A stretch of 64,000 bases of DNA from Aquisphaera insulae (GTDB taxonomy: Bacteria; Planctomycetota; Planctomycetia; Isosphaerales; Isosphaeraceae). Shown here piece by piece: positions 53,201-59,665 of this stretch. Position numbers and translations under genes: made by a program. Numbering within the stretch: position 1 is the stretch's first letter; the number at the start of each line of letters is the position of its first letter. The stretch lies in the NCBI RefSeq assembly GCF_011064615.1, contig NZ_JAALJH010000035.1, positions 26,006 through 90,005 of the forward strand, read 5' to 3'. The notes below the pieces were generated by a model. That model saw only the letters and a program-made list of their open reading frames with translations. It had not been told where the DNA came from and ran no database searches.

Positions 53201-54884
53201 CGGGACCACCACCACCAGCAGCGGCGCCGGCGACCCGAACAACCACCTGACCTTCACCCAGGTCGGGACCTCGATGTCGTCCGCGATCGTGACCGGGTCC
53301 TATGCCCTGGTGGCCTCCGCGCTCGACTACTGGACCAACCTGTCCCACAGCGCCAGCGGCGTGACCCAGGACGCCTACCTGACCCAGCCGGTCGGTGCCA
53401 ATCAGCTTACCTTCGGGAAGCACTCGATCAAGGACCTCTCCGCCTACGCCACGCCCGACGGCATCAACGGCATCCTGGCGTACACGGCCGTCCCGGTCGC
53501 GGACGTCAACGATGGCGGCTCCCTCTCCACGCCGAACCTCGTCGGCACGACCGACCGGCAGTACGGCTACACCGGCAGCACGAGCGCCCCGTCGTACGCC
53601 CGCGTCGACGTGGGCAACGCCGTCGCCTCCATCGAGGGGACGATCGCGATCAACTACCTCCTCAAGAACAACATCTTCCCGATCATCGACTCGAACAGCG
53701 ACGGCCTGATCACGGCCAAGGAGATCCAGGACTTCACCGACACGTCGCTGGCCAAGGGCCTGCCGGAAGCCGGGGCCATGGCCCGACTCCTCGGCGGCAC
53801 GTCCAGCTATGCCCAGGTGGAGACCGGGGTCAACAACACGTCCTTCAACGAGAACCCCGACCAGCCGGCCGCCCTCCAGCGGCGGTTCAACTACTTCGAT
53901 TACCTGGCCAACGGCCAGCTCAAGGGCGGCATCGCCATCAACTCCTTCAAGATGCTGGCGAACACGCTCCTGCCGCAGCCGGACTCCTACGTGATCGTGG
54001 ATCGTCAGCGAGCCTCCTACAACGGCTTCCTCGTGGATCCGACGGCCCAGCGGAACTTCGTGAACCTGCAGCACATCCTGCCGTCGTACCAGTGGGTGCC
54101 GAAGTCGGCCAGGGCCTCGTGGGGTTCGCTGGCGAAGTACCTGAACACGTCGCCGGCCAAGTTCGGCGTCGACCGCAACAAGGTCCCCGGGACGTTCCTG
54201 CCGTTCTACACGCTCTTCAACTCCACCTCGACGGTCAGCTACACGGCCGGCAGCACGCAGGTGAAGACGACGACGGTGAACGGGCAGAAGTTGTCGGTGG
54301 CCTATACCACGCCGATCGCGGTCGTGAACTCGCCCTCGTCCACGGGCGACTCGACGACCTCCGGGACCACGACGACGAACACCGTCACCAGGACCACCAC
54401 GACGGGGACCATGTCGTCGTCCATGACGACCACGACCCCGACAACGACCCCGGCCGCGACGGCGACCTCGTCCGGGACGACGACCGCGACCGGTTCCACC
54501 ACGACCGCCTCGGGTACGACGTCCACCGACAACAGCGCGGCGATCCTGGAGGCCTTGAAGAACCTCGCCCAGAGCGGCTCGAACGCGTCGAGCACGTCGA
54601 CCACGACGACCCCGTCCAGCCTGACGCCGGCCGGGACGCTCGGGACCGACACGACCGGGGCGACCGCAGCCGCCACGACAGCGGCCGCCGCCGCGACCAC
54701 GACGACCACGCCCGCCGCGACGACCACGGAGACCTCGGCGAGCACGACCAGCAGCACGTCGTCCACCGACACGGCCGCGGCCGCTCAGCAGCAAACCCAG
54801 GCGACCAAGAAGGCCGCGGCCCAGAAGGCCGCGGCCAAGAAGAGCACCAATTTCTGGGACAAGCTCTGGAGCTCGCTCCACTGA
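50202..54884 (+). CDS. Secreted subtilisin-like (S8) protein with LExRxLL N-terminus
   Basis: 1560 residues. LEDRCLL at 27-33 is the planctomycete LExRxLL-type motif found near the N-terminus of large secreted proteins; a basic stretch precedes it. A ~500-residue beta-propeller-like part follows (RVDPATGKSS, DGTTFYASDNDAIW). The S8 domain has Asp588 (VVDTGVD), His661 (DGHGTPVAG) and Ser1024 (GTSMSS), but the oxyanion Asn is replaced by Gln811 (AAAGQFG). Gly/Asn-rich stretches interrupt it, so Asp-His and His-Ser distances are about twice those of subtilisin. An EF-hand-like loop lies at 1163-1174 (DSNSDGLITAKE). The last ~200 residues are Thr/Ala/Ser-rich, then a basic tail. AGGAG precedes the ATG. 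Protease activity is uncertain. Confidence 0.85.
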   Translation: MSQPSRPRAQGPAKRRRSIKLDTPLPLEDRCLLAPYVPTFPFTATFTAATTPTNALLGTVTVAATTTGTNVSSPAPITSVSELTPVSSFGGDIVRIKAGPGGDFGKGVYAISRGAGGNTGAINRPGVIYRVDPATGKSSVFFDLNTVMSQIDPNALSTDGVNPAANSLGSSTGFVNWYDITFDTEGVINGNPLMLVSTVDRSDPAKNAIYMISPNGTFVGAFVTLTDGQAATKFNINPTGMVMPGPELQSTLRGLLAGSGLTTTNDTFAALYFNGNAYTPGQVISNGSSLPKGVSQTALTLGTIVGMTQTNIDYFSPIYSAFTDFGTPTQGGIPARTGFSGVQGSNGELLIGSTLTTTSLTLDQSAVASTNLRRFQDISFDQYGYFSQTLPLTSTTTNNTTTNTSTTAYTVTTPPNYAGSLFVSDLGTGLSVTVTSVADATLGIPAGVNVVVPVSGDGPVGITLADPSQQYDPVTNPLVPIDYSSSTSTLGLGGRVVRITQDGILTTFATGFDVSPALDASSFVDSELSITFSADGTTFYASDNDAIWQFKTTASLAGSTSGTLIGLNDLRTLGVPYEGQNSAVAVVDTGVDANSAPFRGRVTKGKSLWTGGKGNQDLAANSGGGTSSTGGNNNGGGGNTGGGNNGNTSSGNTLSNTADGHGTPVAGVVAQFVPQATIEPIAIFQPFLGQVTLSSTTTGGNNNGGGNNGGGNNGGGNNSSSTISQTANALTTSQVLYQAMQYVTKHPYVADPIRPGRQNRVIATTFAFGTPETFTSEAMAFKEYPQIVIALKNQLRRFRKLGIAPVAAAGQFGAPLGSGGSSSNGNTGGGNTGGNTGGNNSGTLAGGYNNSDNASLGDVNGMSMPAIFNETISVTGTYPFPYTLDASSTPNDPVVSVIPNSLGPVLVFGNNLTIGGTAGSNNGTGGGGGGNNGGGGGNAGGGGGTATGVDPNVAAIAAADFTLYSDRILGSMNRSVATDFAAPAIDVPTFRRTFSLIGSSGTTTTSSGAGDPNNHLTFTQVGTSMSSAIVTGSYALVASALDYWTNLSHSASGVTQDAYLTQPVGANQLTFGKHSIKDLSAYATPDGINGILAYTAVPVADVNDGGSLSTPNLVGTTDRQYGYTGSTSAPSYARVDVGNAVASIEGTIAINYLLKNNIFPIIDSNSDGLITAKEIQDFTDTSLAKGLPEAGAMARLLGGTSSYAQVETGVNNTSFNENPDQPAALQRRFNYFDYLANGQLKGGIAINSFKMLANTLLPQPDSYVIVDRQRASYNGFLVDPTAQRNFVNLQHILPSYQWVPKSARASWGSLAKYLNTSPAKFGVDRNKVPGTFLPFYTLFNSTSTVSYTAGSTQVKTTTVNGQKLSVAYTTPIAVVNSPSSTGDSTTSGTTTTNTVTRTTTTGTMSSSMTTTTPTTTPAATATSSGTTTATGSTTTASGTTSTDNSAAILEALKNLAQSGSNASSTSTTTTPSSLTPAGTLGTDTTGATAAATTAAAAATTTTTPAATTTETSASTTSSTSSTDTAAAAQQQTQATKKAAAQKAAAKKSTNFWDKLWSSLH
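52065..53035 (+). repeat. Gly/Asn-rich coding repeats in the S8 protein
   Basis: Four blocks (52065-52166, 52291-52361, 52660-52740, 52970-53035) of GGN/GGG-type codons such as GGCAACAAC repeats. All stay in frame and encode flexible linkers within the protease domain. The short period and lack of spacers exclude CRISPR. Confidence 0.8.
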
Positions 54885-54945
54885 GACGAGCGACCGGGCC
54901 GGGCCCTCAGGCTCGGCCCGGGACGTCATTGAGCCGCACTTCGAG

Positions 54946-54987
54946 GCCGGCCTTCACCCCACTCGGTGAAGGCCGGCTTCTTCGTTT
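54946..54987 (+). terminator. Terminator after the S8 protein gene
   Basis: Perfect 13-bp stem (54946-54958 with 54965-54977) followed by TTCTTCGTTT. A second GC-rich hairpin without T run lies just before it at about 54896-54925. Confidence 0.8.
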
Positions 54988-55190
54988 CCTGCCGACTCCA
55001 AGCCCACCACAAACGCACTTCGGCCAGCCACCGGGACATTGGCTTTGTTCGTCATCACGCCACCCAGGCAGACAGTCCACATATACCTATTATTAAGGAC
55101 CTTACGCTCAGATCCAGGACTGGCTTTGTTGGCACCGTCCCCAATCGCGAAGGCCGATCTTGACACTCCTCGCACGCACGCAAAGCCTCC

Positions 55191-55290
55191 GGGTGGCCGT
55201 GGTGGAACACCACGGGACCGCCCGGGCCTGACAGCAAAGCTCGTCCGGCGCAACGGCTTGCTCTCCCGTGGTGTTCCACCACGGCCACCC
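55191..55290. repeat. 27-bp perfect inverted repeat, REP-like
   Basis: Arms 55191-55217 and 55264-55290 are exact reverse complements with 46 bases between. Each arm contains its own smaller palindrome, CCGTGGTG-GAA-CACCACGG, so both short and long hairpins can form. This resembles REP/BIME-type repeats. Confidence 0.75.
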
Positions 55291-55385
55291 GCCCGCAGCT
55301 CCGTGCCAGCTGCCAGGCTCGTCGGACCCTCAAGCTAACCATCTCGGGACGGTGCCGCTTCGCCGGCCGCTTTTCGCCCAGTTCC

Positions 55386-55416
55386 CGCCGGCCTGCGCCC
55401 TCCACGCAGGCCGGCG
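55386..55416. repeat. Hairpin with 12-bp perfect stem
   Basis: Arms 55386-55397 (CGCCGGCCTGCG) and 55405-55416 pair completely around a 7-base loop. No T run on either side. It lies between the long inverted repeat and the transposase remnant. Confidence 0.55.
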
Positions 55417-55664
55417 CGGGCTTCATGGACCACTGACCACCGAATTTCCAAAGATCGACTCGAGATCAGCGCACCGACCGCGCGCAAAGGCTCCTCCTTC
55501 TCCAAGTACAATCCCTGAAAGGACGCCGCCGGTTTCACAAAAATGGGAAAAATGGGCTATATCGCCCACATAGTCCGACCGGAGAGGTCAATCCCCCTGC
55601 GAATCTCTGCTCCTGAACATGGATCGCCAGGCACCTGGCATCAATGGCCGGTCATCCAAGGGGC

Positions 55665-55870
55665 GACATCAATAGCCACGGGGCACCGCACCGCGAAGCC
55701 GCGGCAATCGACGGCGAAGAGCCCGCCGCGCTCGCGCCGGTTGTCGACCATCCACGCCTTGCGATGCCCGTCGCCTCGCCGCAGAGCCTGGCCCACCGGA
55801 CGCACCGCGAGATGCCGAGATACCAGGGCGTGGCGGACTCATCGACGACCCGGGAAAGCGTCGTGGCCAT
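55665..55870 (-). pseudogene. Remnant of a REP-associated tyrosine (Y1, IS200-like) transposase
   Basis: The minus frame from ATG 55870 reads TLSRVVDESATPWYLGISRC, then VRWARLCGEATG; a one-frame shift then continues as HRKAWMVDNRRERGGLFAVD and CRGFAV. Together these match the N-terminal part of planctomycete REP-associated transposases (ISRCVRRAxLCGE, HRKxWxxxRLRE, FAVDVxGFAV). The match ends just before the DNHLH metal-binding motif should come. So the copy is frameshifted and truncated and cannot encode an active enzyme. Family recognition is from memory. Confidence 0.7.
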
Positions 55871-56131
55871 CGGCCTGACCTCCCAGGGAAGGAGACCGGC
55901 TCGATAATACTCATTTGTTCATTATGTTGTTCATAATTGATGGACCGCTCGAGAGCCTGCTTATCCCGCCTCCCTGGTTTCCCGATCTTGGGTGAGGGGC
56001 CACTCGCTGCTCTCGCTGCGCGGAGAGTGGATTCAGGCTGCTTCGTGAGGTAGATTGAGTTGCATCGTCATTCCGTCATCACCAGCCAGCCTCGACCTTT
56101 GGTTCGGCCCAGGGGGGGAGAGAATCGAGTC

Positions 56132-57094
56132 ATGGTGCGCCGAACGGCTCGTGGCTTCACGTTGATCGAGTTACTGGTGGTCATCGCCATCATCGGAGTG
56201 CTCGTCGCCCTGCTTTTGCCCGCGGTCCAGGCCGCCCGCGAGGCGGCCCGGCGTGTGCAGTGCATCAACAACTTCAAGCAGATCGTTCTGGGAATGCACA
56301 CCTATCAGGAAACGCACGCCACTTTCCCGCCCGGACGCGTCCGCAGCCGCGTCGAGGGCCTGGGGTTGGTCTACAGTTGCTTCGCGCAGATCCTGCCCCA
56401 AATCGAACAGATTGCCTGCTACAACTCGATCAACTTCTCACTGAACGCCGATCGCGGCATCGGCGGTCCGCAGAACGACACCGCCCGCCGCGTTCGGATC
56501 AGCCAGTTCCTCTGCCCGAGTGATACCTCCTCGCAGTTCGACACGCCCGAGCAGTCGCCGACGAATTACCAGATGTGCGTCGGGAGCCGTCACTCGGTGA
56601 TCGACAACAACGGGATTCTCTATGAAAACTCGCGAATTGGCTTTGCCAGCATCCCCGACGGTGCGTCGCAGACGGTCATGCTCAGCGAACTCGCCCGGTC
56701 GTCAACCCTGACGACGAATCACATTATCGAGACCGTCAACCAGGTCATCCTCAGCTACGAAGTGACCTGCCGCTCCAACGGCCCAGCAGTCCCCCGGGCG
56801 CGGGGCAACCGTTGGATCTACGGGGCACCAAACCATACGATGTACTCCCACCACCGCACACCCAATCACACCGAACCCGACTGCCGCGGCGGTAACCCGT
56901 TCGGCGACGCCACCAACGCGGCCTGGGATCGCCTCTCGCTCGACACAGCCGCTCGCAGCCTGCACCCCGGCGGAGTGAACATCGCGCTGGCCGACGGCAG
57001 CGTCCGCTTCGTGATGAACTCCGTAAGCCTCGCTGCCTGGCAGGCGCTGGGAACTCGCAACGGCGGCGAGGTCATCTCGTCCGACGCCTACTGA
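56132..57094 (+). CDS. DUF1559 pseudopilin-like protein (copy 2)
   Basis: 320 residues with a full prepilin-type start, RRTARGFTLIELLVVIAIIG, followed by ALLLPAVQAAREAARRVQCI and the DUF1559 domain; the C-terminus has SLHPGGVNIALADGSVRFV and QALGTRNGGEV. The ATG at 56132 is preceded by GGGGGAG; the upstream in-frame stretch to 56060 is leader. Cleavage after Gly before FTLIE is expected. Unlike copy 1 it has no sigma factor beside it. Role unknown, probably surface structure. Confidence 0.92.
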   Translation: MVRRTARGFTLIELLVVIAIIGVLVALLLPAVQAAREAARRVQCINNFKQIVLGMHTYQETHATFPPGRVRSRVEGLGLVYSCFAQILPQIEQIACYNSINFSLNADRGIGGPQNDTARRVRISQFLCPSDTSSQFDTPEQSPTNYQMCVGSRHSVIDNNGILYENSRIGFASIPDGASQTVMLSELARSSTLTTNHIIETVNQVILSYEVTCRSNGPAVPRARGNRWIYGAPNHTMYSHHRTPNHTEPDCRGGNPFGDATNAAWDRLSLDTAARSLHPGGVNIALADGSVRFVMNSVSLAAWQALGTRNGGEVISSDAY

Positions 57095-57250
57095 GGGGAG
57101 GAGGGCGATCCTGCTCAACCATGACTTCGAGGAGGCCCGGCGTCCTCTCGTCCGTGCCCTCGATACCAGCTTGCGCGTCATCTCTTCAGGACGCGGCTGG
57201 TCGGACGGTTACTCAAGAAATCCAACTCTTTCCGTGATTTGAAGGGCCGA

Positions 57251-57295
57251 GCGGTTTACAATCTGCCGTACCGTTAACCGCACCTGCGGTTTACA
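57251..57295. repeat. GCGGTTTACA direct repeat pair
   Basis: Two identical 10-mers 35 bases apart, with an inverted AACCGC between. Such a layout beside a tRNA-like sequence resembles recombinase arm or core sites, but nothing proves it. Confidence 0.4.
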
Positions 57296-57367
57296 GGAAG
57301 AGGAGATGGGGGTCTTACCAATCCGATAGGTCGCAACCCGAAACTCCCAAACGGCTTAAGCGATAGG

Positions 57368-57438
57368 CGAGAGGGCTAGGGGCACGACACCTTCAGCCCT
57401 GGAAATGCAGGGTGGTGTTCGAATCTCGTCCTCTCCGC
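57368..57438 (+). pseudogene. tRNA-Ser-like remnant (possible attachment site)
   Basis: CGAGAGG (57368-57374) and CCTCTCC (57430-57436) pair at six of seven positions; between them are CCTGGAAATGCAGG, as in a GGA-anticodon loop, and GTTCGAATC of a T arm, ending CCTCTCCGC as in tRNA-Ser. The D arm, variable arm and T-stem pairing are broken, so it is not a working tRNA. It may be the tRNA 3' end copied when an element integrated. Confidence 0.4.
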
Positions 57439-57561
57439 TTGATGTTTGGCGGATTCGACTTGCGTCATCGGGTTCACGGAGTGCGGCGATTCCGCAGAAA
57501 ATGGCCCGCTGATGCGATGGTGGCATCGGCGTCGTTGTCACCTCGGCAAGAGAGGAAGCCC

Positions 57562-59619
57562 ATGAATTACGGCAATTCCACCGAGCCGTTCGAGCCGTAC
57601 ATCCAGCCCATCACGAGCGTCGACGACTTCTACAGATGTCCTGATGGATTAGATTGGGTGACACGGGCGTGCGTGGCTCGCGTCCCCAGGGCCGAGCGTA
57701 TCCCCCTATCCTCGTACAAAGTTGCGAGCTCGATGGCCGGTTTTGACAACGGGGAGTGGGTGTACGATCATTGGTTCACGAAGTGGTGCCAGGGCGGGCA
57801 CGGAACATCCCCGGACGGCAATCGTACGGCGGCCAACGTCTACAACTTCAGCTATTGGCAGTACCTCGATATCTGTTACTACTTCGGAGGCGACACACTT
57901 CTTACAATCCCCCCGACCGTGTGGACGAACGCGGCTCACAAGAACGGCGTGGACTGCCTGGCGACCCTGAATCTGGATAGCCTGCTGAACGGAGAAGACC
58001 CGGGAAAACCAGGATATGACCAATCAGTCCTAAAATTCGTGCAAGACAAGGATAATGTTGCACTAAGAATGCATGCCATTGCAAACTATTTCAAATTTGA
58101 CGGATATCTGATGCATTATGAAGCCTGGAGGGGGGCCGGCCTAAATCATGAGAAAATCGGCGAGTGCGTGTGCGGGATCATGAAGCAACTGAGTACGGCC
58201 GGGGCAAATAAACTGAAGATTCTGTGGTACGATTCGAAGATCAGCGGCAACGGAGAGTTTCAAAACCGGCTCACGAACTCCGCCAGGAAGTTCTTCGAGG
58301 ATGCGGGGCATTTTCAATCCAATTACTCCTGGGGGCCGGCCTACGAGAAAGAGTCGGAGAATTATCCGAAGGAATCCGGGCAATTGGCACGGAGTTGGGG
58401 CCGTCCCAAGAATGACGTCACGATGATGATGGACTGCTACAGGAAGACAGAGCCCTATTATCACAAGGACAAGAATGGCAACTACAAGGACGTCTTCTTC
58501 TCCGCCCTCGGCTGCGTCACACAAGGGTCACCGATACCTACCAGCTCCTACACGGGCCTTGGGTGTTACGCCCCGGGCTGGACCTTGTTCCGGGGAGTCA
58601 CGGAGAACGACAAGAAGCTGCGGGACCGCGAGCGCTTCCATCAGAATGATCGGGCGTTCTGGACGGGTTCGGCCAAATTCCAACGAGACAAGGGGCCGCC
58701 AGACTTCGAACCGGACGGCGAAGCGTTCGATCCCCATCCCGACCAGTTCATGGAACGGTATCTGGAACTCAGATCCGTCGTCCGTGCCACTCCGTTCGTG
58801 ACAACCTTCAACACCGGCGAGGGGGACTTCTACAACGTGGACGGCAGGCGGGAGGCCGACACGCCCTGGAACAATCTGAGCGATCAGAGCGTGCTGCCCA
58901 CATGGCAGGTGGTCCGTCACGCCAGGAAAGCCGACGGAAAGGCGGAACTCGACTACGGGGACGCTTTCACCGGCGGATCTCGTCTCCTGATCACCGGCAC
59001 GGCCGAACCGAACGGGGGGTTTGTCGCGTTTTGGCTCTACAAGACGGACGTGACCGCCACCGGGACGCAGACGCTGTCGCTGACCGTAAGGGTCGAGGAA
59101 TCGAGCAATCTGCTGATCAGTGGTATGCTCTCGTTCCCGCAGGGGGAAGTCAAGGAGTATCGCCACGTCGGGACCAATGGCTGGACCCAGGTTGACCTCA
59201 AATTGCCGACCCAATACATCGGCATGCAGATTACGGCGGTCGGAATAAGCATCCGGAACGGCGGGACGTCGTCGACGAACTTTTCTTGCTCGCTGGGCAA
59301 GCTCGCCCTCCTGGACAGCGCGACCATGCCGCAGCCCCCCCAGAACCGGTGCCTGAGCCCCGACAGGCCCGGCGGGATGCTCAACTGGTCCGACAAGTGC
59401 CCCGAGAAGTCCCACTACCGCATCTGGGGCAACTGCGAAGGTTTGAAGAAGCATCTGCTCGGGGTTGCTTACAACTCGGTGTACAGCACGTACCAGAACA
59501 TCTTCAACACTCGTTTCCACTATACAGACTTCAGTCAATATACCGTCCAGGAGGTGAACGCCGCGGGACAGTCGCAGGATGTCGACCTCCTTGTCCGGCC
59601 CGGGGAGGGGAACCCTTAG
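57562..59619 (+). CDS. GH85-like endo-beta-N-acetylglucosaminidase
   Basis: 685 residues. The first ~420 fit family GH85, enzymes that cut the chitobiose core of N-glycans: WQYLDICYYFGGDTLLTIPP with VWTNAAHKNGVDCLATL, then FDGYLMHYE, KILWYDSKISG, FQNRLTNSARKFF with FQSNYSW, and YAPGWTLFRG. Catalytic Glu is present (E187), and Tyr223 of LWYDS. The Asn two residues before Glu, which assists the substrate acetamido group in GH85, is His185 here. Residues ~440-600 look like a beta-sandwich. No signal peptide is seen. The ATG at 57562 has AGAGGA. GC is clearly lower than its neighbours (AT-rich runs near 58020-58110), suggesting transfer. Confidence 0.82.
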   Translation: MNYGNSTEPFEPYIQPITSVDDFYRCPDGLDWVTRACVARVPRAERIPLSSYKVASSMAGFDNGEWVYDHWFTKWCQGGHGTSPDGNRTAANVYNFSYWQYLDICYYFGGDTLLTIPPTVWTNAAHKNGVDCLATLNLDSLLNGEDPGKPGYDQSVLKFVQDKDNVALRMHAIANYFKFDGYLMHYEAWRGAGLNHEKIGECVCGIMKQLSTAGANKLKILWYDSKISGNGEFQNRLTNSARKFFEDAGHFQSNYSWGPAYEKESENYPKESGQLARSWGRPKNDVTMMMDCYRKTEPYYHKDKNGNYKDVFFSALGCVTQGSPIPTSSYTGLGCYAPGWTLFRGVTENDKKLRDRERFHQNDRAFWTGSAKFQRDKGPPDFEPDGEAFDPHPDQFMERYLELRSVVRATPFVTTFNTGEGDFYNVDGRREADTPWNNLSDQSVLPTWQVVRHARKADGKAELDYGDAFTGGSRLLITGTAEPNGGFVAFWLYKTDVTATGTQTLSLTVRVEESSNLLISGMLSFPQGEVKEYRHVGTNGWTQVDLKLPTQYIGMQITAVGISIRNGGTSSTNFSCSLGKLALLDSATMPQPPQNRCLSPDRPGGMLNWSDKCPEKSHYRIWGNCEGLKKHLLGVAYNSVYSTYQNIFNTRFHYTDFSQYTVQEVNAAGQSQDVDLLVRPGEGNP

Positions 59620-59665
59620 AAGAGAAGGGCCGCCGGGGCAGTCGTCGCAGGCAAGAGGGAACTTT

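Larger units (their letters stand above)
54885..56131. other. 1.2 kb non-coding region with inverted repeats and a transposase remnant
   Basis: Contains the terminator at 54946-54987, a 27-bp perfect inverted repeat (55191-55290), a second hairpin (55386-55416) and a decayed REP-associated transposase (55665-55870, minus). The rest shows mixed composition and no intact gene. It separates the S8 protein from the DUF1559 gene. Confidence 0.7.
57095..57561. other. Intergenic region with direct repeats and a tRNA-like remnant
   Basis: 467 bases. Holds a 10-bp direct repeat GCGGTTTACA (57251-57260 and 57286-57295), a small AACCGC/GCGGTT hairpin within it, and the tRNA-Ser-like remnant at 57368-57438. 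It marks a change to lower GC downstream. No gene is supported. Confidence 0.5.

Noticed and set aside
51603..54929. Open frame of 1108 codons opposite the S8 protein
   Set aside because: Antisense to an LExRxLL protein with a full catalytic triad; Arg/Gly-rich, with no motif and no ribosome site.
55268..55573. Small open frame in the repeat-rich region
   Set aside because: Covers one arm of the inverted repeat and a hairpin; no ribosome site or motif.
57368..57438. Working tRNA-Ser or tmRNA end
   Set aside because: Acceptor pairing is imperfect, D and variable arms are missing and the T stem does not pair; kept only as a remnant.
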